From: Coffea arabica | Taxonomy: Eukaryota; Streptophyta; Magnoliopsida; Gentianales; Rubiaceae | Length of the DNA stretch: 64,000 nt | Reading direction: 5' to 3' | Assembly (NCBI RefSeq): GCF_036785885.1 | Contig: NC_092314.1 | Span: 14,405,638 to 14,469,637, forward strand | Made by a program: the position numbers and the translations under genes | The notes under the pieces: generated by a model | The model's database searches: none | What the model saw: the letters and a program-made list of their open reading frames with translations, nothing else | What the model was told of the DNA's origin: nothing | Part shown: piece by piece, positions 22,888 to 34,572 of the stretch | Layout: every line of letters starts with the position of its first letter | How positions within the stretch are numbered: the stretch's first letter is position 1

Positions 22888-24759
22888 AGAAGTTATAGGA
22901 GAATCGAGCCAACGACTATAAACAAAAGAGCTTGTTGGGAGGCAACCCAATAATAAAAGTGTATTTGTGTGTTTTTATGCGTTTCTTACATTTTGGTGTA
23001 ATTTAATTGACTAATTAGATGTATTTCACTTGTTTGTAGAAGGTACGGTAGTTTTATCATCCATCGTGGAGGTGCACTTGAAGAACATGTGTAAAAAGGG
23101 AGTCTTTCTTACCAAATTGTGTTTTAAGTGCTTAAAATTCCCATGCATATACATACATTGTGCATTTCAAGTATATTTAAGTGAGTTTTGGTGATATCAT
23201 GGTTATAAAGGTTCATGGACTCATTTGATATGTATTTAATGCCCAAAAATGCCATTTTAGTGTAAAAGTGCAAAAATGATCAAAGACCCTCATCCCTCGA
23301 TTTTCAAATATAAATGTGTTTGTTGTGTTTTGAAAGGTTGGATATTGTGTTTATGGTATATTACATGTGCGTGGGAGATTAGAATTGATAAAAAGTTTGT
23401 CCAATGTGTGATTTGGAATTGCCCGGAAAAGGGAGAAAAAGTTTGAAAAATTGCAGTTTCTGCAATTAGTGCAGAGAAATTATGATCCGAGCTCGAATCA
23501 GAAAAAGTCCAGAAAGATCCGACTGCGGATCCATTGATCCGAGCACGGATCCATTCCAACCCTGATAGATCCGAGAGATCGTCTGTGTTTCTGTTGGGAC
23601 TGATCCGAGCCCGGTAGGATCCGAGGCCTTCCAGAAACGATCCGACCTCGGATCGGTTCGCGGATATAACAGAAACGAGACTTCGTTTCTGCACTTTCAA
23701 AATTCTTCTTCCCTCTTCCCACCAAAACCCTACCCCTTTCCTCCAATTTTCCATTTTGACCATCAAATCTCCAATCTTTCATCATAAACACCTCCACAAC
23801 GTACCCTTGTATGATCAGAAACCCTAAACTATTTCACCACGACACATCATCAAAAGTGGATTTTGATCTTTAGAAGGGGATTTTGGGCCGCACGGAAATT
23901 CTTTGATTTCTGAGTGAAATTGGACTTGTTTCTTCCTCATTCTTCATCATTATCATCCTCTATCATCTTCCCATACATTTGAGGTAATAATTTGCGAATT
24001 TCTTTGACATTTTATAATTTCTTATTCTACATTTTTCTAGTTTTTGGGAATATTATGATAAATGCATATTTGTTGGAATTTCTTGATACAATTGTGATAC
24101 ATTGTGCTTAAATAGATTGTTACAACTATTTTCATGCTTATTTTTGAGAAAACTGTGGATTTGGTGATATTTTTTTAAAATTTTTTCTCAATTTTTGGGC
24201 TTGAGCATTTTAGTGATTTAGACTTGTGAATTTTGCTTTCATTGGAAATATGAACTTGTTCCGAGGAGTATAAATCACTGTTATATTAATTTATAATGAC
24301 ATGCTATCATTAGAGCAAAAGTCCATTGGATAAAAGAGTTTGTTCACAATTAAGTTAAGTACATTGAACCACTTTTACTTGAGATAAATTGCATTTGTTT
24401 GAATGAATTGGAACTCATGTGTATGTAAGCTGAGTGTTATGAATTGGATTGGAGATATTCTCAGGTGTTTGAGTGTTCATTCTTTCACATGGATATAATT
24501 TTCAATTGTTTGGACTTATTATGCATGCCATGATTTCTTTATTGATAATATTCTTTCTAAATGTGGGAATTGGATTTGGGAATTGGATTTGAGAATTGTT
24601 AGAAAGTTTATTTGTTTAAATTTGGGAACATTTTGGCAGGGAGTTTAGCCCTTTTTCAAGGGGAAACTCTGCCGAAATTTTCTTAAATTCTTATTTATTA
24701 TTTGAGAGCAAGTTTAAAATGTTTCTAATGCATATTTATCTTGTTTGTGTACAGGCATC
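22888..24759 (+). other. Noncoding region between integrase and env-like ORF
   Basis: No coding region is supported. A second cluster of GATCCGAG/CTCGGATC motifs lies at 23480-23660, like that in the LTRs. A stem-loop with arms GGCAGGGAGTTT and AAACTCTGCC lies at 24635-24673. The run TTGTTTGTGTACAG at 24741-24754, just before the env-like ATG, has the form of a splice acceptor, which would suit expression of the 3' ORF from a spliced RNA (inference). Confidence 0.6.
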
Positions 24760-26126
24760 ATGGCTCGCACAAGAAGGACTAGGACTCCTACACCTTCGTC
24801 ATCGTCAAGTGAGGAACACACACCCTCTTTGCATGAGGAGTCACCTGAGGAACAATCTCCTTCGCCAGAACCGCCACCTCGTTCTCGCAGGAAGACCGTA
24901 TCTATTAGCCGTGACGAGCCACCTCCGGACTACGATACCACATGATTCACATCGCTTGAAAACCAACAGTGGTATGAAGCCGGCCTGGACAAAGAAATCA
25001 TCATTGAGAAACACTTGGCACCGGAGGTGGATGCGCATTACCACATTTCGACAGCATTCAAGCGACTTGGATGGGAGAACATCCTTCAGTTGCCCAAGCA
25101 CTACTACCCCAACCTGGTCCGGGAGTTCTATGCTAATGTAGAAAACAAGTAGAGCCACAGTGGCAACCTTATCATCTCGTGGGTGCGAGGTAGGAGAGTG
25201 ACTCTCAATAGAGATACACTGAGACAATTCGTCAAACTCAAAGATGAAGGCGACGATGTCAAATTGACCAAGGAGTTCAAGGCTCGAGACCCTTGGCAAG
25301 TGGGAGAGGCTGTGGGAAGACTTAAAGGTCAGTACCATGAGCGAGGAAGTTCGAAAAAAGTCACAGTATATGCCTACTCCTTCGAGAATCAGTACCACCT
25401 GATCTTCTATCTTTTTGCCTTTAATGTGGTGCCGAAAAAGAGTGGCAAATGGGAGATCCGAAATAGAGATCTCTATTTTCTGGATAAGATGATACATGGA
25501 GTGGGTAGGCAGTTGACTGGTATTCCTCTACCTAGCATTATCATCAGTTATATGCGGACCACAGCTCGTATGAGGGCCGGCGAGACTTGCTTCTGATTTC
25601 CTCGACTGCTATCCTTCGTTTTTGAGAAACTCAAGGTTCCTCTTGGAACCGAGAGAGCAGTGGTAACTAGGTCGGCCGAGGAGGTAAATGCTTCGATACT
25701 CAAAACCTTGGGTATTTCTACAGATTTTGGAGCTGCTTTGGTCCGGAATACAGGAGAAACATCGACTTCCACTCAGCCTCCGCCTCACACACTGAACCAC
25801 AAGTGGAAACTCAAGAGACGGAGGCACAGCAGACTCTTCCTCCTCCGGTTCCGCGACCACCTCCTCAACCGCGCTCCAAGTGGCAAGAGCTTCTCAATGC
25901 TATTTGCTGTATGGAGACGCGAGTCGTCGAGCGCATTGACCAGACGGAGCGGATGATGACTGAGCGCCTCGACCGACATGATCGCCGCCTTCGTGCTATC
26001 GAGGATCATTTCCATATCCGACAGTCCCCTACTCCGACACCTTATCAGGAGGAGGGCCATATTGGTACCTCACAGGGTCCTCATGGAGCCGAGGAGGCAG
26101 TAGACCCTCGTTCCGAGCAGCCATGA
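24760..26126 (+). pseudogene. Athila env-like 3' ORF (plant transposon protein family)
   Basis: The frame starts at ATG 24760 (MARTRRTRTPTPSSSSSEEH), with a Ser/Pro-rich, basic N-terminal region. It continues past stops at TGA 24943-24945, TAG near 25150 and TGA 25594-25596 without frame change, then shifts near 25795 into the frame of 25803-26126. The middle part (NQQWYEAGLDKEIIIEKHL, RRVTLNRDTLRQFV, YAYSFENQYHLIFYLFAFN) matches what I know as the putative plant transposon protein domain found downstream of integrase in Athila elements. No hydrophobic transmembrane segment is obvious in the readable parts, so envelope function is only by tradition. The C-terminus is heptad-like (TRVVERIDQTERMMTERLDR). 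Confidence 0.78.
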
Positions 26127-26474
26127 CGCTCCTTAGCAGATTGGATCTTTTATTTCCTTATTTTTCTTTTGTTAAGACAAACTTTGTAAATTTTATTGTT
26201 CTTTTATTTGAATCATCTTGTGCTACTTATGGTGTTTGGTACCTTTGTTGTCTCATTTTGGACAGAAATTGGATGATCGTGATGATTAAGGGCTTCAAAT
26301 TGCATCACCACCTATTTGAGGGAAGTTTCAGTTTTTTTTTACCTTCCTCTACAATGAGAACATTGTAGATTTTAAGTGTGGGGGAGGGATTACTTTATCT
26401 TATGGGTGATTGTGTCTTGAAATACATGATTTTAATTGTTTATGGATTAAAAATGTTGGAATTATATTTGGAGA

Positions 26475-26760
26475 TATCGTCATGAGGATAATTTTTGTGA
26501 AATTGAGGATGTTGGCAGGGAGTTTCATCCATTTTTATGGGGAAACTCTGTCAAAATTTTTCTAAAATATTTTTCAATATTTCATTGCAATTCTTCCAAT
26601 TAAATGGCTAAAATGTTTATCGTCATGAGGATAATTTTTGTGAAATTGAGGATGTTGGCAGGGAGTTTCATCCATTTTTATGGGGAAACTCTGTCAAAAT
26701 TTTTCTAAAATATTTTTCAATATTTCATTGCAATTCTTCCAATTAAATGGCTAAAATGTT
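26475..26760 (+). repeat. Perfect tandem duplication, 143-bp unit
   Basis: The units 26475-26617 and 26618-26760 read identically by eye. Each contains a stem-loop (26514-26552 and 26657-26695) with arms GGCAGGGAGTTT and AAACTCTGTC. Identity this high means the duplication is younger than most substitutions in the element, or has been kept by conversion. Confidence 0.9.
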
Positions 26761-27098
26761 AAAATTTTAAGTGTCTAATTCTTCCTTTGGATAAAATGCT
26801 ATGTGTATTTTAGAAAAGTTTAATTCTTATTTGGCTTGGAATGAATTATTATGCAATTAGGATTTTTACATTTTAGAAAATATATTTGGTTAAATAAGAA
26901 AAATTATGCTTAGAATTTTGCAAGAATAATGATATTTATCATTTTTACTTAATTTTATAAGTAAGTGATTGATATAGTCAAAGATAATGCCAAATTCTTC
27001 CTTTAATTATACTTAGAGGGAAAAAGAAATTATATGTTAAAAAAAAAGAAAGAGAGAAGAGAATAATATTATTACTTTTCTACTCCAATGATTCACAT

Positions 27099-27250
27099 AC
27101 TGAGTAACCGGGGGTTGGCATTTACAAATGTCGATATTCGCGTAAAAAGGTATTGGAATTAAGAGTATGCTTAGCAATTTAAATAAGTGAAATGTTGAGT
27201 AACCGGGAATTTTCACCTAAAAGTGTTGATTTTCACATAAAAAGACGTTT
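27099..27250 (+). repeat. Paired conserved noncoding module of Athila-type elements
   Basis: Two related units (about 27099-27150 and 27193-27245) share GAGTAACCGGG, then TGTCGAT or TGTTGAT, then a TTCGCGTAAAAAGG-like end. Reverse-strand counterparts occur in the non-autonomous element at 5325-5470 and again at 56600-56745. Confidence 0.55.
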
Positions 27251-27592
27251 TTACTATTTAAATAAGATGAAATGTGAATAAATCCCTCTAAATTGATAAG
27301 TTTTGGGATGAGGAAGGCCATAAAATTGACTATGTGATTTACTTATTTGTGAAATTAGGATAGAATGAGAGAATTGATTTGAATTTGTTGAAATTAAGGC
27401 ATAATTATTTTTATTTAATTGAAGATTATGAATATTTAGTGTAATCTGAGAAATGGCATAATGATTGGTTTCTAGGATTTTGAGGAATTAAATTTGACAG
27501 AAGTACGTATATTGTTTTATCTATTGAATCATTGAAGTAAGTTTTGTGTAAAATTGTTTGAGGACAAGCAATGATTCAAGTGTGGGGGAATT

Positions 27593-29278
27593 TGATAAGT
27601 GAATATTTAACGTACATTTTGCACAAATTTGGCATGAATTTTTGGTATGTTTTTAGAAGATTAAAGCCATATTTGAACTCTTTTGGTGATAATTGCTTAA
27701 AATTGTTTAAGGGTTCAAAAAATTGATAAATGAGTGGACTAATGTGTTAATTTTGTGAAATTGTGAAGGTAATTGATGTATGAAATTCATGCACAAGCTG
27801 AAAGAAATGTAAGGGTCATCCAGAGGACAAACTACACAAGAAATTGGGAGCAAAAATGTAGAAAAAGGGGAAGAAGTGAAAAAATGAAAAATTGCTCAAC
27901 ATGGATCCGAGCTCGGATCCTTGTGTACAAGAAAGATTCGAGCCCTCGTCTGTACTTCTGGCGAAATGTATCCGAGGTCAGGACGATCCGACCTCGGATC
28001 AATCATGGAGAGTCCTCGGATCCACAGATCCGAGCTCGGATCAATTTTCACTCCTCGGATCAGTGGCTCGGATCTGCCTCTCTCCTCAACAAATGGCATA
28101 GCGTTTTTTTTTAAACCTTTTTCACAACTTTTCCAGCTATTTTGAGGGACAGAAATCGGTGGCACATGCTTCTGCAACCAAAGAGAAGACCAAATGAGTG
28201 TAGACAAAAAGAAACATCATATCTTTGATTTCTTTTTACAAAATTTGAGTGAGGAAATTATGAAAGAGAAGAATAGACTTTCTACCACCCTTTTATGCAG
28301 AAACACAGGGGAGAAGCCTGACACACCATACGTAGCTAGTTTTCCTTCTTGTAACTAGTTTTCTCTCTAGTTAGGAGTTCTTGGAGAAGCAATTTTTGGA
28401 GTTTTCACTTGTAATCGTATTGTACAAGAGCATAGCAGGAATTTGAGAGCTTCACCTTCAATTGGCTAAGCTTTCTTTTATCTTTCTTATACTTGTACTT
28501 TATGATATTTTGCATTAATAAACTTATGAGTTTGATTGTTAAATCATTCATGAGTAGCTAATTTTCTTTATCTAGGGAATAGATGAAACTTATGGCTAAA
28601 TAATATGAATTGAATGTGATTTACACTTATTATATCTTGAATTAACTTGCCTACTTGTGTAGCTGTGATTACTTGTTCTTGATTGATCACCAATAGCTTG
28701 GTTATAGTTGTTATTGTTCGATGAGAATTGGTAATAACAATGGAAACACATGAGTAGAGCTTGAATTGTATGTTCATGAAAATAGAGATACACTTAGGTG
28801 GATTATTTAGCATTTCATGAAAGAAAACAAAGTAGTAGTAGTATTTCACCATGAAAATAGGGAAATCTATATTGCCTTAGGCCATTTCATCATGAAAATG
28901 AGATTTGGAAACTTAGGAAATGAATCTCTGGTTAAACAAGAATAATAGCAAGAAGTAAATCCATTCATTTGTGTTGTTTATGCCATAAGTGGAATCTACA
29001 TCCCTAGAATCTTCCTTAAGTGAATTTTCTCTATTTGCATTCGGCATTTGTTAAACTAGATTTGTGTATCAGATTTGTAGACTACAGCATTATACTTTCT
29101 CTGCTCAAATTAATTGTAAGTCTAAATAATAGATAAAACAAGGGCTTAGTAATTGTTTAAATTGCTACTCGTGGGATCGACCCGATACACATCTTGTACT
29201 ACAATTGCGACCTGTATACTTGCGGTCCAACGGGTATAAAATCGGAATTAAACTTGCATTGATATAAAAATCCCGTCA
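27593..29278 (+). repeat. Athila 3' LTR
   Basis: It runs TGATAAGTGAAT to ATCCCGTCA, 1686 bp, matching 14440-16126 with scattered, mostly transition differences. The GGATCCGAGCTCGGATCC palindrome is at 27902-27919. CGGTG follows at 29279-29283. Confidence 0.95.
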
Positions 29279-30200
29279 CGGTGCTTCCGAAGGATTTGTT
29301 GAGAAGAATTGACTCTCAGATTTTCTGCTGGCAAGAGGGCTCCAAAGATGCGCTGGTTTGGGCTGCTACATACTCTGGGAGATTTACCATCAGCTCTGCT
29401 GCGATACTTGTGGATCCGGACCCTGGAACGTCATGGGTTTTCAAGCAGGTCTGGGTCGATGGCCTACCGTTGAAGTTTTCTTGTTTGGTGTGGCGTGTCT
29501 TGCACTACACGCTACCGATATCAGATGTGCTGGTCAAGTTCAATGTTCAAGAGTCGTCCCGCTGTTATTGTTACAGAGAGTCTAGCTCAGAGACGTTGCA
29601 ACACGTTCTTTCCCTTGGGCATACCTCTTCAGTCATTTGGAGGCGATTTGAAGTGCCATTTGACGTCTCTTCACATGGTAGGCTGGTGCGCGATCGGTGT
29701 ATGTGCTGGTAGGTATTTTCCTCACCGAATTGGATACTGCAGTGGCTCACACGGATTGTGCCCCCAGTAATTTTATGGCATTTGTGGTGTGCAAGGTATG
29801 GGTTTGTAAATGACGGATAGATTCTGTCGATCGATATCCTTTCCAATAGGATTTTGGGTGACTTGAAAGAGTTGTTGTCTTGAAGTTTCCATTCCTACAA
29901 CGAGGTTTTCTAGAGACAAGCTGGCAGTGGATTGTTCAACAGCTTGGGCGGGTTGAGATGTCTGTACAAGCGTGCTATATTCACTGGGTTCACCCCCCAG
30001 AAGGAGGTTATAAACTTAATTTTGATATCTCATTTACAGCTCCTCAGCAGGCTAAGGGAGGAGGGATATTGAGAGACTTACACGGCTAACTAGTTTTTGC
30101 TTTTTCGGAGAGCTACACAAACATGACGTCTTTGCAGGCTAAGGCTAGGGCATTGGGCAGAGGGCTTGAATTGTGTCTGTTGATGGGTATAACTACAGGT
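29279..30200 (+). pseudogene. LINE ORF2: zf-RVT and start of RNase H, between Athila and Copia
   Basis: LINE coding resumes after the Athila target duplication with VLPKDLLRRIDSQIFCWQEG, then the zf-RVT text LPLKFSCLVWRVLHYTLPIS and RCYCYRESSSETLQHVLSLG. The frame is disrupted at about 29712. RNase H begins near 29990 with GGYKLNFDISF and GGGILRDLHG, followed by an in-frame TAA. The LINE is cut at ACAGG (30196-30200), the left Copia target duplication. Confidence 0.84.
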
Positions 30201-30430
30201 GTTGAGATGCCTTGAATTAGATCTTCGACCCCCGCTGAGCTGTTACATCTGTTTTATTTTGGGTCTTGTTTTGGGCCTATTTTTGGGTCTAGTCTGTTTA
30301 GTTGTATATATATACACCTTATTTTAGTCTGTAAATTATTCCGATCACAACCTTAATAAAATCTGATTTCCCCCAAGTTGTTCTTGTCTATTCTTGTTTG
30401 TTCTTCTGTTCCGCTACATCTGTTATAACA
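30201..30430 (+). repeat. Copia 5' LTR
   Basis: This 230-bp repeat matches 34573-34803. It contains TTGTATATATATACACC, a likely TATA region (about 30301-30317), followed by CAACCTTAATAAAATCTG, which carries an AATAAA polyadenylation-type signal. Confidence 0.93.
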
Positions 30431-30433
30431 AAC

Positions 30434-30446
30434 TGGTATCAGAGCT
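30434..30446 (+). other. Copia primer binding site, tRNA-iMet type
   Basis: TGGTATCAGAGCT lies three bases after the LTR and is complementary to the 3' end of initiator tRNA-Met. Confidence 0.93.
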
Positions 30447-30481
30447 CTAGGTTTGTCCTAGGGCTTGGATCACGCAACAAC

Positions 30482-30910
30482 ATGTCTGCTTTGAACATCA
30501 AGATCGACAAGTTCACCGGGAGAAATAGTTTCAATTTATGGCAGATCAAGATGCGGGCTCTGTCAAAGCAACAGGGTTTGTGGAGTCCGCTGACGAAGAA
30601 GAAATCGGATTCCGTTGATGAAGAGTTGATGAGTCTGGAGGAAAAGGCTCACTCGACAATCATGCTGTGTCTGGCAGATGATGTCATCACTGAGGTCGCC
30701 GGTGAAGAAACTGCTGCGGGTTTGTGGGTTAAACTTGAAAGTCTCTATATGACGAAGTCTTTAACCAACAAGTTGCTCCTAAAGCAACATCTGTTCGGTC
30801 TGCGTCTGCAGGAAGGTACTCCTCTTCGAAAACATTTAGATCAATTAAATACAATTCTTCTTGAATTGCGTAATATTGATGTTAAAATTGAGGATAGGAT
30901 GCCGCATTGA
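30482..30910 (+). pseudogene. Copia gag N-terminal part, frameshifted into pol
   Basis: The frame starts at ATG 30482 (MSALNIKIDKFTGRNSFNLW), as in UBN2-type Copia gag proteins; an upstream in-frame Met at 30398 lies in the LTR and is not the likely start. LGLW..LESLYMTKSLTNKL is the typical capsid segment. The frame is lost at about 30897 (IEDRMPH, stop 30908-30910), and gag continues in the frame of the next entry, so one small indel separates the two. Confidence 0.9.
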
Positions 30911-33900
30911 TTCTGTTAGTGTCTCTACCGTTATCGTATGAGAATTTTGCTCAGTCTTTTATTGGTGGTAAAGATACAGTGACTTTAGAAGAAGTAAGAT
31001 CAGCACTGCATAGTAGAGAATTGCGCCATAAGGCGGCTGGTAATGTTACAGATAATCAGGCTACTGGATTAGTTGTCAGCAGTGGTAAAGGAAAATTGGG
31101 AAAAAAGAAGTCCGGAAACAAGAAGCAGTTCTCTAAAGGTCCCAAGCCGGATGATGTCTGTAACTATTGCAAGGAAAAGGGTCATTGGAAATTTGATTGT
31201 CCCAAAAAGAAGAAACAGCAGGAAAAACAACACGCTTCAGCTTCAGTTGCAGAAAAGGAAGCGAAAAATTCAGAAGAAGACTTGGCCCTAATTGCAAACG
31301 AACCAACACATCACTCTGATGTGTGGGTTCTTGATTCTGGGGCGTCCTATCACATATGTCCAAATAGGGAATGGTTTACAACATATGAGCAGATAGATGG
31401 CGGAAATGTCGTGATGGCTAATAGCGCTGTCTGCAAGGCTGTTGGAATCGGTTCGATTAAGATCAGGACACATACTGAAAAAATTGCCACACTGAACGAA
31501 GTCAGGCACGTCCCCAAAATGATGAAGAATCTGATATCACTTAGTACTCTTGACAGTAAGGGTTTCAGGTTCAGCGGAGGAAGTGGAGAGTTGTGCATCA
31601 GTAAAGGTTCATTAGTGGTTCTCAAAGGAGTTAAGCATGGCACCCTGTACATCTTACAAGGTTCTACGCTAACAGGTTCTGCTGCTACTGTTGTTGCATC
31701 TTCTGAAGATCGCATGTCTGATATGACCAAGCTGTGGCACATTAGGCTTGGTCATATGAGCGAAAGAGGGATGCAGATTCTGTCTAAACGTGATCTTCTA
31801 GAAGGCCACAAGGTCACTGATCTTGGATTCTGTGAACATTGTACTTTCGGTAAATTACATCGCAGAAAGTTTAGGAAGTCAATTCACAGGACAAAAGGCA
31901 CACCGGATTACATCCATTCTGACTGTTGGGGTCCTTCACGAGTTGAGTCCTTGGGAGGCTGTCGGTATTTTTTATCCATGATTGATGATTATTCAAGGAT
32001 GACTTGGGTAATCGTTATGAAGGAAAAAGGTGAAGCTTTCAAGAATTTCAAGCAGTGGAAGGCCTTAGTGGAGAATCAAACTGGAAAGAAGATCAAAAGG
32101 CTGAGAACTGATAATGGTCTGGAATTCTGTTCAAAGGAGTTCGATGAGTTCTGCAAAGATGAAGGAATTGCATGGCATCACACAGTTCGACACACACCAC
32201 AACAAAATGGTGTAGCAGAACGCATGAATCAGACACTTCTAGAGAGAGCACGGTGTATGCTCTTCAATGCTGGTTTGCCAAGAAGGTTCTGGGCGGAAGC
32301 AGTGAGCACGGCCTGTTTCTTGATCAATCGTGCACCTCATACAGGTATAGACTGCAAGATACCTTATGAAGTGTGGTCTGGTATGTCCCCTACTTACTCA
32401 AATTTGAAGGCTTTTGGTTGTACTGCATATTATCATGTCAGTGAGGGCAAACTAGAATCAAGGGCTAAAAAGGGAGTGTTTCTGGGATATGGAGATGGGG
32501 TTAAAGGGTATAGAATCTGGTCACCCTCAGAAAGGAAAGTTATACTTAGTAGAAGTGTAATTTTTGATGAAAACTCTATACTTAACCCCCCTGTGAAGGC
32601 TGTTGTTAAAGAAAGTGCATGTGTTGATAAACAGGTGGAGCTACAAATCATTCAAAATGGTTTTGAATCACAGTAGCAATTTCGTGATCATCAACAGCTA
32701 TCCTGTGAAATTGAATTTCCTGCAGAAGTAGAGTCTCCAGAACCTACATCAGCAGAAAGGTTGGCACCTATATCCCATACTGCGTCAGAAACTCAGCAGC
32801 ATGGTATTGCTTATGATCGTGCAAGGAGAGTGGGAGTACAAGCTCCCAGCAGGTATCGGGATTTTGTAGGTTATGCATTTCAGGTTGCTGAGGAGGTGGA
32901 TTCTCCCGAGCCCTCTACCTATAGAGAAGCTATTTCAAGCAGTGAGTCAGCTCAATGGCTTGCTGCAATGGGTGATGAAATGGAGTCGTTACACAAGAAC
33001 GGCACTTGGGAATTGGTCAAACGGCCAGCAGAGAGAAAGGTTGTGACTTGCAAATGGGTCTTTAAAAGGAAGGAAGGAATTTCTCCAGCTGAGGGCATCA
33101 AGTATAAAGTACGTGTTGTTGCAAGAGGATTCACTCAAAGAGAAGGAGTAGACTACAATGAGATTTTCTCACCAGTGGTCAGACACACTTCCATCAGGGT
33201 GCTACTAGCAATGGTTGCACATCAGGACTTAGAACTTGAGCAGCTAGACGTGAAGACAACTTTCCTACATAGAGAGTTAGATGAATAGATTTATATGACT
33301 CAGCCAGATGGATTCCATGTTCCGGGAAAAGAAGATTATGTATGCAAGTTGAAGAAATCTTTGTATGGATTAAAGCAGTCCCCAAGGCAGTGGTACAAAA
33401 GATTTGACGGCTACATGATTGAGTTAGGCTACAACAGAAGTCAGTATGATTGTTGTGTATATCACAACAAACTTGAAGATGGTTCGATGATCTATTTGAT
33501 TATGTATGTAGATGATATGCTCATAGCTGCAAGGAACAAAGCTGATATACAGAAGTTGAAAAGTCTTCTCAGTGCAGAGTTTGAGATGAAAGACTTGGGT
33601 GCAGCACAGAAAATTTTGGGAATGGAGATTTTCAGGGATAGAAGTCAGAAAAAGCTTTTCTTATCACAGAAGAGTTATATTGAGAAGGTACTATCCAGAT
33701 TTGGCATGTCTACAGCAAAACCCTTGAATACTCCGAGTGCAGCGAATGCTCAACTATCAGTTTGCACCACAGTCAGAAGCTGAGATGGAGTATATGGCTA
33801 AGGTTCCCTATTCTAGTGCAGTGGGTAGTTTGATGTATGCCATGGTCTGCACTAGACCTGATCTGGCACATGCAGTCAGTGTTGTTAGCAGATTTATGGC

Positions 33901-34459
33901 TAATCCTGGGAAGGAGCACTGGCTGGCCGTGAAGCGAATTTTTCGGTACTTGAGGGGTACATCTGATGTTGGTCTCATCTATGGAGGTGATACAGAGTGT
34001 TTGGTTACAGGCTATTCATATTCTGATTATGCTGGAGATGTTGATAGTAGGAGATCGATGACTGGTTATGTTTTCACTCTTGGGCATTCTGTAGTTAGTT
34101 GGAAAGCAACTCTATAACCTACAGTGACTCTGTCCACTACTGAGGCAGAGTATATGGCACTAACGGAGCCTGCTAAAGAGGGAATTTGGTTAAAGGGGCT
34201 GGTTGGAGATCTTGGCCTACATCAAGATCAGGCTAATATATATTGTGATAGTCTCAGTGCAATATGTCTAGCCAAAGATCAAGTTCATCATGAGAGGACT
34301 AAACACATTGATGTCCGATATCACTTCTTGAGATCTGAGACAAGGATCAAGGTGAAGAAAATTGGCACTGCTGACAATCCTGCTGATATGTTCACCAAGC
34401 CGGTCCCTTATTGCAAATTCAAACATTGTTTGGATTTGCTAAATGTCCTAAGTTTCTGA
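30907..34459 (+). pseudogene. Copia pol: zinc knuckle, protease, integrase, RT, RNase H
   Basis: The order is the end of gag with the CCHC knuckle (CNYCKEKGHWKFDC), protease (WVLDSGASYHICPN), the GAG-pre-integrase HHCC region (LWHIRLGHMSERGMQILSKR, FCEHCTFGKLH), the integrase core (HSDCWGP, RTDNGLEF, NGVAERMN), RT (CKWVFKRKEG, QLDVKTTFLH, YVDDMLIA at about 33504-33527) and RNase H ([38 protein letters not shown]). Breaks are TAG 32674-32676, TAG 33286-33288, TAA 34115-34117 and one frameshift near 33750. All three stops leave the frame unchanged, and TAG 32674 and TAA 34115 fit C-to-T change from Gln codons. Confidence 0.94.
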
Positions 34460-34572
34460 TGGCCCTTATGGGCATTCTGATGGTACTTAGAGATAATTCT
34501 CTGAGTACTTCTGGCACTTCATTAGTGCGTCTGTTACATCTTTTCGGGGAAGATTCAAGTCAAGGTGGAGAT

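Larger units (their letters stand above)
26127..27592 (+). other. Athila 3' noncoding region and polypurine tract
   Basis: There is no coding region. It includes the 143-bp tandem duplication at 26475-26760, the paired GAGTAACCGGG modules at 27099-27250, and FEDKQ-like noncoding text TTTGAGGACAAGCAATGATT leading to the polypurine tract GTGTGGGGGAATT at 27580-27592, which abuts the 3' LTR and would prime plus-strand synthesis. Confidence 0.8.
14440..29278 (+). mobile_element. Athila-type Ty3/gypsy LTR retrotransposon, full length with env-like ORF
   Basis: LTRs of 1687 and 1686 bp bound gag, protease, RT, RNase H, integrase and a 3' env-like ORF in Ty3/gypsy order. The target duplication CGGTG is exact (14435-14439 and 29279-29283). 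A tRNA-Asp-like primer site and a polypurine tract GTGTGGGGGAATT sit at the expected places. The gag (FLEICDTIKMNG), protease (CDLGAS) and env-like ORF are Athila-like. I count six differences in the first roughly 190 bases of the two LTRs, so insertion is not very recent. Coding parts have several stops, a frameshift in RT and an inserted solo LTR in gag, so it is not autonomous now. Confidence 0.95.
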
